Shown here piece by piece: positions 50,585-59,012 of a stretch of DNA of 64,000 nt. Position 1 is the first letter of the stretch; each line of letters opens with the position of its first letter. The notes beneath the pieces are model-generated. The model did no database searches. It was given only the letters and a program-made list of their open reading frames with translations, and was not told where the DNA came from. The position numbers and the translations under genes are program-made. The stretch spans positions 1,240,001-1,304,000 of the forward strand of contig NZ_VFPH01000001.1 of assembly GCF_006717045.1 (NCBI RefSeq). Reading direction: 5' to 3'. The DNA is from Pseudonocardia cypriaca. GTDB lineage: Bacteria > Actinomycetota > Actinomycetes > Mycobacteriales > Pseudonocardiaceae.

Positions 50585-51202
50585 ATGCCACGGACATTGA
50601 GCGACCAGCGCCGAGCGGCGGTGTTGGAGGCTGCGACACGGGCAATCGCGCGCGACGGATTGGCGGCGCCGACCGCGTCGATCGCGGCCGAGGCGGGGCT
50701 CTCGGTCGGATCGTTGTTCAACTACTTCCCGACGAAGACGGCGCTGCTCAACGAGCTGTACCTCCACCTCAAGCGCGACCTCGCTGCCGCGGTGGTCGAG
50801 CCCCCCATTCCCGACGGCCCCTTGCGGGAGCGTGCCTGGGAGGGTTGGCGGCGGTGGGTCCGTTGGGGTGCCGCCGACCCCGACAAGCAGCGCGTGCTGA
50901 TGCTGATCGAGGCCTCCCACGAGCTGACCGGCCAGACCCGTCGTGACGGTGTCGCCGCGATGCGGGGCGCGGACTCGCTCTTCGCGCAAGCACAGGCCGG
51001 CGGACCCTTCGCCGACCAGCCGCTCGAGTTCCTCGTGGCCACGGTGGCCGCCCTGGCCGCCACGACCATGGAAGCGGCGTCGCGCGAGCCCGAAGAGTTC
51101 GAGGGCCGCTGCCGCGCGGGCTTCACCGCGATGTGGGGAGCGGTCGGGAGGAGCGGCCGGTCTTCCGATACCGACACGGACGAGAGGAGGAGCCGGTCAT
51201 GA
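50585..51202 (+). CDS. TetR-family regulator
   Basis: 205 aa. HTH at about 30-52: TASIAAEAGLSVGSLFNYFP followed by TKTALLNELYLH. ATG 50585 behind GGGGTGGAG. The stop overlaps the epimerase ATG (ATGA), so regulator and enzyme are one operon, probably self-repressed through the upstream palindrome. Confidence 0.88.
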   Translation: MPRTLSDQRRAAVLEAATRAIARDGLAAPTASIAAEAGLSVGSLFNYFPTKTALLNELYLHLKRDLAAAVVEPPIPDGPLRERAWEGWRRWVRWGAADPDKQRVLMLIEASHELTGQTRRDGVAAMRGADSLFAQAQAGGPFADQPLEFLVATVAALAATTMEAASREPEEFEGRCRAGFTAMWGAVGRSGRSSDTDTDERRSRS

Positions 51203-52224
51203 CGAATCCCCGAGTGCTCGTGACAGGCGGCAGCGGCTTCCTCGCCGCGCACTGCATCCTGCGCCTGCTGGAGGGCGGCTTCCCCGTCCGCACCACCGTG
51301 CGCTCCGAGCGCGGCGCCGACCGCGTCCGCTCCATGGTCGCCGCAGGCGGCAGCACGGCCGCAGCCGACGTCGAGGTCGTGCAGGCGGATCTCACCGCGG
51401 ACGATGGGTGGGACGCCGCTGTCGCCGGCTGCGATCACGTGCTGCACGTCGCCTCTCCCTTCCCGGCCGCACCCCCCGCGCACGAGGACGACCTGATCGT
51501 GCCGGCACGCGACGGCGCGCTGCGCGTTCTGCGCGCCGCACGTCGCGGCGATGTCGAGCGGGTCGTCCTGACCTCGTCGTTGGCAGCGATCGACTACGGG
51601 CACCCCCCGATGACCACGCCCTACGACGAGAGGACCTGGACCGACCTCACCGGACCCGGCGTGACTGCGTACGCCAAGTCCAAGACGCTCGCCGAGCGCG
51701 CCGCGTGGGACTTCTCGGAGCGCGAAGGCCTCGAGCTGACGGTCGTGAACCCGACCGGCATACTCGGCCCGGTCCTCAGCAGCGACTACGGCACCTCCGT
51801 GGGGGCGATCGCGCTCCTGCTCGAGGGAGGCACCCCCGTACTCCCGCGGGCGACGGTCGGGATCGTCGATGCCCGCGATGTCGCCGATCTCCACGTGCGC
51901 GCGATGACGCACCCCGCCGCTGCGGGCGAACGCTTCGTCGCAACGGCCGGGCTGATGACCCTGCCCGACATGGCGCGGACGCTCCGGGACGGGCTGGGCG
52001 ATGCGGCGCGCAAGGTCCCCACCAGGACCATCCCGGACTGGGTCGTGCGGATCGTCGCCTTGTTCGACGTCAAGCTCCGTCTGAGCCTGTCGATGCTCGG
52101 GACCCCGCGCGACGCAACGAGCGCCAAAGCGCAGCGCGTGCTCGGATGGGCGCCGCGCTCGCCGGAGGAGGCCGTGCTCGCGACTGCGCGGAGCATCCTC
52201 GCCTTGACGGCACGCGGATCCTGA
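51199..52224 (+). CDS. NAD(P)-dependent epimerase/reductase, extended SDR (dihydroflavonol-reductase-like)
   Basis: 341 aa. GGSGFLAAHCILRLLEGGF nucleotide motif, HVLHVASPFP, and catalytic AYAKSK (YxxxK). RVVLTSSLAAI gives the Ser. Relatives reduce aldehydes or ketones. ATG 51199 behind GAGGAGG, coupled to the TetR gene. The next 177 bp to the PucR stop hold no recognisable gene. Confidence 0.9.
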   Translation: MTNPRVLVTGGSGFLAAHCILRLLEGGFPVRTTVRSERGADRVRSMVAAGGSTAAADVEVVQADLTADDGWDAAVAGCDHVLHVASPFPAAPPAHEDDLIVPARDGALRVLRAARRGDVERVVLTSSLAAIDYGHPPMTTPYDERTWTDLTGPGVTAYAKSKTLAERAAWDFSEREGLELTVVNPTGILGPVLSSDYGTSVGAIALLLEGGTPVLPRATVGIVDARDVADLHVRAMTHPAAAGERFVATAGLMTLPDMARTLRDGLGDAARKVPTRTIPDWVVRIVALFDVKLRLSLSMLGTPRDATSAKAQRVLGWAPRSPEEAVLATARSILALTARGS

Positions 52225-52401
52225 CCGCACCGCCACCCCATCCTCACCAGCGATCCGGAGCGGATGCCACGGCCCTGCCCGGCCAACGCCGGTGAACGCA
52301 GCGGGCGCGGCGAGGACCGGGAAGCAGACCGGAAAGCCCGCGCAGAAGGGACGAAGGGACGCCCCGGTCCGGCGCTCTCCGGCACGGCGGCTACCCCGGC
52401 C

Positions 52402-53598
52402 TCACAGTTCCGCCGGGTGGTTTGCGGGGGCCAGTTCCTGCTTACCCACGGGGTCGTAGAGCTGGGCGACCCGGATGCCGAGGGCGGCGGCGAACCGGTC
52501 CTCCCCGTGCTCCCAGCGCAGGCCGTAGCGCTCCTGCAACCGTCGAAACCGGGTGTAAAGGGTCGTGCGGTGCAGGTGGTGGGCCGCCGCGATCTCCTCG
52601 ACATCGGCTTCCCGCTCGAGGTAGCTGCGTAGCATGCCGAGCGTCGCCGCGGGCTCGCTGGTGGTCATCCGCCGCACCCGCGGATCGACGGACTCCCGCG
52701 CGTCGTCCGGCTCGAGGGCCAGCACGGTTCGCCAAGCGCCCAGTGTCGACCAGCTCGCAACCGGCGAGTCGGTCACCGTCGACTGCGCGAACCTGAGCGC
52801 TCGCACGGCCTGACGGTAGGAACGGGAGAGCTCGGGGAGGCGATCCACACCCTCTCCGACGCCCGCCGCGAGCACGGGCCGGCCTGCAGCGAGGGGCGCC
52901 GACGCGATATCGGCGGCGAGTTCCGCGAGCCGGGCAGGCGTGGCGTTGCCGAGGAACGCGACGATGCGTCCCGCCAGCTCGGTCCACTCGCCGTCGTCGC
53001 CGAGCAGCCTGGTCCAGTACCCGTCCGGGACGTTCCGCACCGGGGCGTCTCCCGTGATGACCACCGAGCACAGCGGGGCGTGCCAACGGACGTTGCTGCG
53101 TTCGTCGAGCGTGCTGACAGCGAGGCGCCGCTCGTCCTCGTCGCTGCTGGCGAGGCCGGCGACGGCGGCGCGCACCTGGTGTCGCGCCAACCGGTGCAAC
53201 TCGACTTGTTTGGCAACTGCGTCGAAGGCGGTTGAGAAGGGCTCGAGTGCTTCCGGCGTCACCCTCCGGTCCGGGTCGATGAGGTAGACGAAGGCGGTGG
53301 CCGACGTCCGGATGCGCAGCGGGATCACCAGTCGCTCGTAGAGCTCGAGATGTGGCGCCGCCGGGATGCGCACGATGCCCGACGCACGGCGCGCCGCGTC
53401 GTTCACGTGGTGCAGCACCGCCCGGCCGATCTCGGTCTCGGTGTCGCTCACGAGCAGGACTCGTCGCCGCAACGGGTCCGCCAGCTCGGGCGGTTGGTCC
53501 GAGAACGCCAGGACCCGGTCCTGTGCGTCGAGCAACGTGGCAGGCGTGCCGAAGGTGCGGAACAGATCGTCGACCAGTTCCTGGAACAGGTACTCCAT
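52402..53598 (-). CDS. PucR/CdaR-family transcriptional regulator
   Basis: 398 aa. GAF-like N-terminal sensor part (TLLDAQDRVLAFSDQP), central GGDEF-like degenerate region, and C-terminal HTH_30: LRSYLEREADVEEIAAAHHL with HRTTLYTRFRRLQERYGL. Family members sense small acids and activate a neighbouring operon. ATG 53598. Divergent from the aldolase-MFS-BKACE-molybdenum hydroxylase genes, with a palindrome in between. Confidence 0.85.
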   Translation of the reverse strand: MEYLFQELVDDLFRTFGTPATLLDAQDRVLAFSDQPPELADPLRRRVLLVSDTETEIGRAVLHHVNDAARRASGIVRIPAAPHLELYERLVIPLRIRTSATAFVYLIDPDRRVTPEALEPFSTAFDAVAKQVELHRLARHQVRAAVAGLASSDEDERRLAVSTLDERSNVRWHAPLCSVVITGDAPVRNVPDGYWTRLLGDDGEWTELAGRIVAFLGNATPARLAELAADIASAPLAAGRPVLAAGVGEGVDRLPELSRSYRQAVRALRFAQSTVTDSPVASWSTLGAWRTVLALEPDDARESVDPRVRRMTTSEPAATLGMLRSYLEREADVEEIAAAHHLHRTTLYTRFRRLQERYGLRWEHGEDRFAAALGIRVAQLYDPVGKQELAPANHPAEL

Positions 53599-53683
53599 AG
53601 CGTGCCCCGTCCGACGCCGTCTCCGGGCGCACGCCGACGCGACCCAGAACCGCACGAACACTGCCAGACGCAGGCAGCCGCCA

Positions 53684-53695
53684 CTACACGTGTAG
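53684..53695. promoter_or_regulatory. CTACACGTGTAG palindrome, candidate PucR site
   Basis: Perfect 12-bp palindrome in the 199-bp region between the divergent PucR and aldolase genes. A second weak dyad, CTGCC-agacgca-GGCAG, lies at 53661-53677. Confidence 0.5.
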
Positions 53696-53797
53696 GGGCT
53701 CGGCGCCCAGTTCCGCGACACCTGTTGCTCGAACCCACCGCATTGGCAGGCCTACCGTTCTGGCCAGTCCGACGTACCACCTCGACGAGGAGACCTC

Positions 53798-54679
53798 GTG
53801 CTCGACGACGCCGCACCAGGGCGTGAACCGGAGCGTTCTGCAGGGCCGCAGCTCAACGGCCTGACCGCCGCCCTGCACCGCGGGACCTTCGCCGTCGGGT
53901 CGTGGGTCCAGGTCGGGGACCACGAGGAGGCCCGCCGGGTGGGCGACTCGAGCGCCGACTTCGTCATCCTGGACATGGAGCACCTCGGATTCTCCTTCCC
54001 GGAGCTGGAGCAGACTCTGCAGTGGCTGTTGAGCCGCCGCAACGCCGCCCAGCGGCCGACGGTGGCGACCCCGATCGTGCGGATCCCGTCCACGGGGGCC
54101 GAGTTCAGCTCGTGGATGGCCAAGCAGGTCCTCGACCACGGCGCCTTCGGCCTGCTCGTTCCGCACGTCACCGCGCCCGACCACATCGCGGCGGCGGCAC
54201 GGTCCATGCGTTACCCGCCGGCGGCGGGCAGCTCCGACGGCGGTGGTGTTCGTGGCGCTCTGCCGGCTCGCGCGATGCGCTACTGGGGAGTGCCTGACAT
54301 CGGCGAGTACTTCGCCCGGGCGGACCTGTGGCCGGCGGCGTCCGACGGCGAGCTCGCCCTGACCGTGCTCGCCGAGAGCCACGACGCGTGGAACGCCATC
54401 GACGACCTCGTACGGGCACCGGGGCTCAGTGCCGTGCTCTGGGGCCCCGGGGACGGGGGCCTCAGCCTCGGGCTGCGGGACTGGGACATCGACCACCCGC
54501 AGCTGCGCTCCCACCGCGAGAAGGTGGTCGCGGCTGCGCGGGCGGCCGGTGTCGCGGTCGGTGCGGCCGGGGCCGCGGACCCGTTCGCCGCGATCGACGA
54601 GGGGTTCGACTTCATGGCGATCCCCGCCTGGGACGAGGACCTGGCCCGCAGGCTGCGGGAGCACGCCGCTGGTCGATGA
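53798..54679 (+). CDS. HpcH/HpaI-family aldolase
   Basis: 293 aa class II aldolase. VGSWVQVGDHEEAR, DFVILDMEHLGFSFPELEQT (family D-x-EH motif), HGAFGLLVPHVTAPD and RAMRYWGVPDIGEYFAR are characteristic. Cleaves 2-keto-3-hydroxy diacids to pyruvate or similar. GTG 53798 behind GAGGAG. First gene of the long plus-strand unit controlled by PucR. The catalytic Arg of classical members was not pinned down. Confidence 0.88.
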   Translation: MLDDAAPGREPERSAGPQLNGLTAALHRGTFAVGSWVQVGDHEEARRVGDSSADFVILDMEHLGFSFPELEQTLQWLLSRRNAAQRPTVATPIVRIPSTGAEFSSWMAKQVLDHGAFGLLVPHVTAPDHIAAAARSMRYPPAAGSSDGGGVRGALPARAMRYWGVPDIGEYFARADLWPAASDGELALTVLAESHDAWNAIDDLVRAPGLSAVLWGPGDGGLSLGLRDWDIDHPQLRSHREKVVAAARAAGVAVGAAGAADPFAAIDEGFDFMAIPAWDEDLARRLREHAAGR

Positions 54680-54808
54680 GCTGCTCGGGGGCGGCGCCGC
54701 TCCTGCCGGGACGACCCGCAGGGGTCGGTCGCACCGTCCGCTCCCCGCTCCGCACGCAAGTGACAGCGCTGCCCATCGGGAACCGCGCGTGAGCAACTGG
54801 AGGACACG

Positions 54809-56212
54809 ATGAGCGCGTCCAGCAGCACGGAAGACGAGTTCGCCGCGACATCGGCGGCGCCTGCCGGCCCGATCAGCCGGCTCGAACGAATCCCCATCAC
54901 CAAGTGGCACCTGGTCTGGATCAGTGTGCTCGGTTCCGGCTACCTGGTCGAGAACTTCGACAACATCGCGTTCTCCTACCTCGCCCCCTCCATCCGCGCC
55001 GAGTGGGGCCTGAGCCTGGGCCAGGTGGGATCGGTGACGTCGGCGGTCTTCCTCGGCATGCTCATCGGGGCGGTCCTCGGCGGCAGGCTGTCCGATCGGT
55101 GGGGTCGCAAGACGCTGCTGATCTGGAGCTCCGTCTTCTACTCCCTCGCCTCGCTCGTCTCGGCGATGGCGCCGAACTTCGAGGTCCTGGTCGTCGGACG
55201 CATCCTCACCGGGGTCGGCGTGCAGGCGGCGACCGGCGTGATCATGGTGTACCTGAGCGAGATGTACCCGCGGATCTCCCGCGGCCGGTTCTTCACGGTC
55301 ATGACCTTCTTCGGTTTCGTGGCCTCGCCGTTGACCGCCTTCTCGGTGCTCGTCATCGCCCCGCAGGGTGTGGGAGCCTGGCGCTGGGTGTTCGTCCTCG
55401 GGGCGGCCGGGCTGATCGTGGCGGGCCTGGTCGCCGCCGCCCTCCCGGAGACGGTGCGCTGGCTGGCGATGAACGGGCGGACGGACGACGCGCTGGCGGT
55501 CGTGGAGCGCCTCGAGCGCGCCGCCGCGACCCGCCGCCCACTGCCGGTGGCGGCGCCCGAGCCGCCCCCGGTCCGCCTCGGATCGTTCCGCGACCTGCTC
55601 CAGCAGACCTACCGACGGCGCCTCGTCGTCCTCGGCGGCACCTTTGCGCTGCTCATCTTCTGCCTCTACGGGTTCCTGTCCTGGTTCCCCACCGTGCTGG
55701 CCGACCGGGGGATGGAGCAGGATGCCGTTCTGCGGATCGCCGCCCTGATCGCGCTCGGTCCGCTCGCCGCACCGCTGTTCCTCTTCGCGTTCGCGGACCG
55801 GATCGAACGCCGGACCGCACTGCTGGTCTCCGGGAGCGTGGCGGGCGCGGCCCTGATCGCCTTCGGCGCGACGACCGATCCCGTACTGACCGTGGTGACG
55901 GGCATGGTGGCCCAGATCGCGCTGTCCGCGGCGAGCACCAGCTTCTACACCTACATCCCAGAAGTGTTCCCGACCGAGGTACGCGGCGTCGGTGCCGGCT
56001 GCGTGAACGGCGTCGGCCGGATCGCCGGGGTGATGTCCGGACTGGCCGTGGCCGCCCTGTACAGCGCGTGGGGAGCCACCCAGCTCTACCTCGTACTGGG
56101 CACCGGACTGGTGGGGATGGGTGTGGCGGTGGCCTTGTGGGGTCCGCGCACCACGCGCCAGTCCCTGGAGAACATCTCGCCGCCGACCAGGACCGCGGCC
56201 CGAGCGAACTGA
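54809..56212 (+). CDS. MFS transporter, sugar-porter/AAHS-like
   Basis: 467 aa, 12 membrane segments. GGRLSDRWGRKTLL loop motif, GRILTGVGVQAATGVIMVYL with SEMYPR, and YIPEVFPTEVRGVGAGCVNG in the second half. Imports an organic acid or related compound. ATG 54809 with GGAGG upstream (about 10 bases). Lies 129 bp after the aldolase in the same direction, preceding the BKACE-like gene. Confidence 0.9.
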   Translation: MSASSSTEDEFAATSAAPAGPISRLERIPITKWHLVWISVLGSGYLVENFDNIAFSYLAPSIRAEWGLSLGQVGSVTSAVFLGMLIGAVLGGRLSDRWGRKTLLIWSSVFYSLASLVSAMAPNFEVLVVGRILTGVGVQAATGVIMVYLSEMYPRISRGRFFTVMTFFGFVASPLTAFSVLVIAPQGVGAWRWVFVLGAAGLIVAGLVAAALPETVRWLAMNGRTDDALAVVERLERAAATRRPLPVAAPEPPPVRLGSFRDLLQQTYRRRLVVLGGTFALLIFCLYGFLSWFPTVLADRGMEQDAVLRIAALIALGPLAAPLFLFAFADRIERRTALLVSGSVAGAALIAFGATTDPVLTVVTGMVAQIALSAASTSFYTYIPEVFPTEVRGVGAGCVNGVGRIAGVMSGLAVAALYSAWGATQLYLVLGTGLVGMGVAVALWGPRTTRQSLENISPPTRTAARAN

Positions 56213-56240
56213 ACCCACCGAGACGCAGGAGAGCCCTCCC

Positions 56241-57137
56241 GTGGAAAAACTGATCATCGAAGTCTGCGCCAACGAGTACGAGATGCGCGACGACAACCCG
56301 CACGTCCCGTGGACCCCCGAGGAGCTAGGCGCCGACGCTGCGGCCTGCCGTGCCGCGGGTGCTGCGGTTTACCACTTCCACCCGCGCGCCGCCGACGGCG
56401 CCGCCGACCTGACTCACGAGACCCTGCGGTCAGCGGTGCGCAACATCCGGGACGGATCCGACATCCTGGTCCACACGTCGTTGAGCGCCAACCGACAGGG
56501 GACGGACCGCGCCGTGCGCCTCGACCCCCTCCGGCGGTTGGGCGACGACGGTCTCCGCCCCGACTTCGCTCCGCTGGACATGGGCAGCAGCAACATGGAT
56601 CTGCTCACCCGCGACGGTCGTGACTTCGAGACGACCGAGGCCGTCTACGTCAACTCCACCGGCACCCTGCGTTACCTGGCCGACGGGATGCGTGAGCTCG
56701 GAGTCAAGCCGAACCTCACGATCTGGAACGCCGCGCAACTGCGCTTCGTCGAGATCCTGCACGGGATGGGGCACTTCGACGCGCCGTGCTGGCTGCACCT
56801 CGCCCTCTCCGAGGGACGGGCCTTCAGCTGCCACCCCGGCACCCGCGCCGGCTTGGAGGCCTACCTCACCCTGCTCCCGGAAGGTCTCCCGCTGAGCTGG
56901 GCCGTGCGTCTGGTGGGGGCGAGCATCCTCGATCTCGCTCCGCACATCATCGAGCGCGGCGGGCACGTCGCCATCGGCCTGGGCGACTACCACCACACCG
57001 AGGACGGTGCTCCGAGCAACGCCGAACTCGTGCAGCGCGTGATCGACATGGCCCGCACCGCCGGACGTGAGGTGGCCACGCCGGAGGATGCAGCGGAGCT
57101 GCTCACCGGAGCCCGGCGCGCCGAGGTGGCCCGATGA
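56241..57137 (+). CDS. BKACE-family (DUF849) protein with altered active site
   Basis: 298 aa, GTG start behind GGAGAG. It keeps the family frame (VPWTPEELGADAAACRAAGA, zinc pair His45/His47 in YHFHPRA, SNAELVQRVIDMA), but residues that are Glu, Arg and Glu in canonical members are Thr160 (KPNLTIWNAAQ), Ala244 and Gly248 (HVAIGLGDYHH); Asp249 is kept. The extra His251-His252 could replace the missing zinc ligand. Chemistry is therefore uncertain. Neighbours are an MFS carrier and a molybdenum hydroxylase. Confidence 0.85.
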   Translation: MEKLIIEVCANEYEMRDDNPHVPWTPEELGADAAACRAAGAAVYHFHPRAADGAADLTHETLRSAVRNIRDGSDILVHTSLSANRQGTDRAVRLDPLRRLGDDGLRPDFAPLDMGSSNMDLLTRDGRDFETTEAVYVNSTGTLRYLADGMRELGVKPNLTIWNAAQLRFVEILHGMGHFDAPCWLHLALSEGRAFSCHPGTRAGLEAYLTLLPEGLPLSWAVRLVGASILDLAPHIIERGGHVAIGLGDYHHTEDGAPSNAELVQRVIDMARTAGREVATPEDAAELLTGARRAEVAR

Positions 57138-57304
57138 TCGACGCCGAAAGCTACGGCGCGCGCGTGCATCACGAGCTCCGCCTCGGCCAGGAAGTGACGG
57201 GCAGCTCGTGCTCTCGCGTGCACCGCTCTTCAGCGCGCGACGCCGCGGCGACGAGGGCGCGGATCTTGGCGGCGGCTGTGACCGAGTTCGCCGAGCACGG
57301 CTGA
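57134..57304 (+). pseudogene. Truncated TetR-like N-terminus fused to unrelated leader
   Basis: A 56-codon reading overlaps the BKACE-like stop (ATGA). It begins MIDAESYGARVHHELRLGQE, of no recognised family, and ends DAAATRARILAAAVTEFAEH-G then TGA, the start of a TetR domain cut before its HTH. The following 160 bp to the next gene hold nothing recognisable. Likely rearrangement debris between the BKACE-like and molybdenum-hydroxylase genes. Confidence 0.5.
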
Positions 57305-57465
57305 TCCGGCTGTCGGTCACAGGTCCGCGAAATCGTGCGGTCCGAACGAACCCTCCCCCTTCCAGGCACACGCCCCTTTCCGTGGTCGACGACAACCCGG
57401 CGGGGTGCCATCCAGTACTCCCGTGCCGCTCTCCGTAACGGCACCGGTCCGGACAGGAGCTTCCG

Positions 57466-58017
57466 TTGCCCCAGACCACGACCACGGTGTCCCTCCGGGT
57501 GAACGGGACACCCCGGGAGGTGCCGGTCGACAACCGGCGCACTCTGCTCGACCTGCTCCGTGAAGCGCTCGCCCTCACCGGCACCAAGAAGGGCTGCGAC
57601 CACGGACAATGCGGTGCCTGCACCGTGCTCGTCGACGGTCGGCGCGAGCTGAGCTGTCTCCGGTTGGCCGTGTCCGCGGCCGGCGCCGAGGTGACGACGA
57701 TCGAGGGTGTCGACGGCGGGCTGCCCGAGGGCGGCCGGCTGCAGGACGCCTTCACCGAGAACGACGCCCTCCAGTGCGGGTACTGCACCCCGGGCCAGAT
57801 CTGCTCCGCGCTCGGCATGCTTGCCGAGGCGGACCGCGGATGGCCCAGTGTGGTCTCCGCCGACGTGGCCGACGACTCCCAGCTGCGCGCGGACCTGAGC
57901 ACCGAGGAGGTCCGGGAACGCATGAGCGGCAACCTGTGCCGCTGCGGCGCGTACCCGCGCATCGTCGACGCCATACGCCAGGTGGCCGGCGCGGCCGAGT
58001 CGGAGGTGGCCCGATGA
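57466..58017 (+). CDS. Molybdenum hydroxylase [2Fe-2S] subunit, operon 2
   Basis: 183 aa, TTG start at 57466 supported by AGGAG seven bases upstream. Cluster ligands C44, C49, C52, C64 and C104, C107, C158, C160 (QCGYCTPGQIC, NLCRCGA). No signal peptide, so cytoplasmic. The stop overlaps the FAD-subunit ATG. Order (small, medium, large) matches operon 1 at 41.7-37.9 kb. Confidence 0.93.
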   Translation: MPQTTTTVSLRVNGTPREVPVDNRRTLLDLLREALALTGTKKGCDHGQCGACTVLVDGRRELSCLRLAVSAAGAEVTTIEGVDGGLPEGGRLQDAFTENDALQCGYCTPGQICSALGMLAEADRGWPSVVSADVADDSQLRADLSTEEVRERMSGNLCRCGAYPRIVDAIRQVAGAAESEVAR

Positions 58018-59012
58018 GGCCCTTCGAGTACGTCAGGGCCTCGTCCCCCGCAGAGGCGTCGACGCTGGTCGGTCGCTCCCCGGCCGCGACCTACATCGCG
58101 GGCGGCACCAACCTGGTGGATCTGATGAAGAACGGGGTCACCGAGCCGGAGCTGCTGGTCGACGTCCGTGCGGCCACCTCCGCCGACGTGGTTCGCCGAC
58201 CTGATGGCGGGCTGCTGATCGGGGCGGCGGTGTCCAACGCCGAGCTCGCCGCGCACCCGGACGTCCGCCGGGACCACCCGGTCCTGGCCCAGGCCGTGCT
58301 GGCCGGGGCGTCGGGCCAGATCCGCAACGTGGCCACGGTCGGTGGGAACCTCCTGCAGCGCACCCGGTGCGGGTACTTCCAGGACGTCACCAAGCCCTGC
58401 AACAAGCGCCGACCGGGGTCGGGGTGCCCGGCGGTCGAAGGCGCGCACCGCGATCTGGGCATCATCGGCACCTCCGACCACTGCGTGGCGACCCACCCCA
58501 GCGACATGGGCGTCGCCCTCGTCGCGCTGGACGCCGTCGTGCACGTCCGTTCGGCGACCGGGGAGGCGCGGGCCCTGACCCTCGACGAGCTGTACCGGCT
58601 GCCCGGCGACGAGCCGCACCTCGACCACACCCTCGAGCCCGGCGACCTGATCACGGCGGTCGAGCTGCCGGCGCCACGACCGGCCCGGATGCGCTACCGG
58701 AAGGTCCGTGACAGGGCGTCCTACGCGTTCGCCCTCATCAGCGTGGCAGGCGTCCTCGAGACCGACGGCGACACCGTCACCGACGTGCGTCTGGCATTCG
58801 GCGGCATCGCGCCGCGACCCTGGCGCGCCCGACGGGCCGAGGCGCGACTTCGTGGCGGCCCGGCGACCCGGGCGGCGTTCGAGGTGGCCGTACGGGCGGA
58901 GTTCTCCGACGCCCGTCCGCTGCCGCACAACGCGTTCAAGAGTGACCTCACCGTATCCACGGCGACGACGTTGCTGTCCGATCTGGCGCACCCCGTACAG
59001 GAGCAGTCATGA
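58014..59012 (+). CDS. Molybdenum hydroxylase FAD subunit with extra [4Fe-4S] motif, operon 2
   Basis: 332 aa. YIAGGTNLVDLM for FAD; Cys119, Cys129, Cys138 and Cys157 (RTRCGYF, PCNKR, GSGC, SDHCVATHP) match the PaoB-type [4Fe-4S] site. Clearly homologous to the subunit at 40149-41135 yet with many differences, so an old duplication or two independent acquisitions. Coupled to both neighbours by ATGA overlaps. Confidence 0.92.
   Translation: MRPFEYVRASSPAEASTLVGRSPAATYIAGGTNLVDLMKNGVTEPELLVDVRAATSADVVRRPDGGLLIGAAVSNAELAAHPDVRRDHPVLAQAVLAGASGQIRNVATVGGNLLQRTRCGYFQDVTKPCNKRRPGSGCPAVEGAHRDLGIIGTSDHCVATHPSDMGVALVALDAVVHVRSATGEARALTLDELYRLPGDEPHLDHTLEPGDLITAVELPAPRPARMRYRKVRDRASYAFALISVAGVLETDGDTVTDVRLAFGGIAPRPWRARRAEARLRGGPATRAAFEVAVRAEFSDARPLPHNAFKSDLTVSTATTLLSDLAHPVQEQS

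Noticed and set aside
52225..52401. Possible gene between the epimerase and PucR genes
   Set aside because: Short, biased composition, no start with ribosome site, no motif.
57305..57465. Possible small gene before the second molybdenum hydroxylase
   Set aside because: No start with a ribosome site and no recognisable protein pattern.
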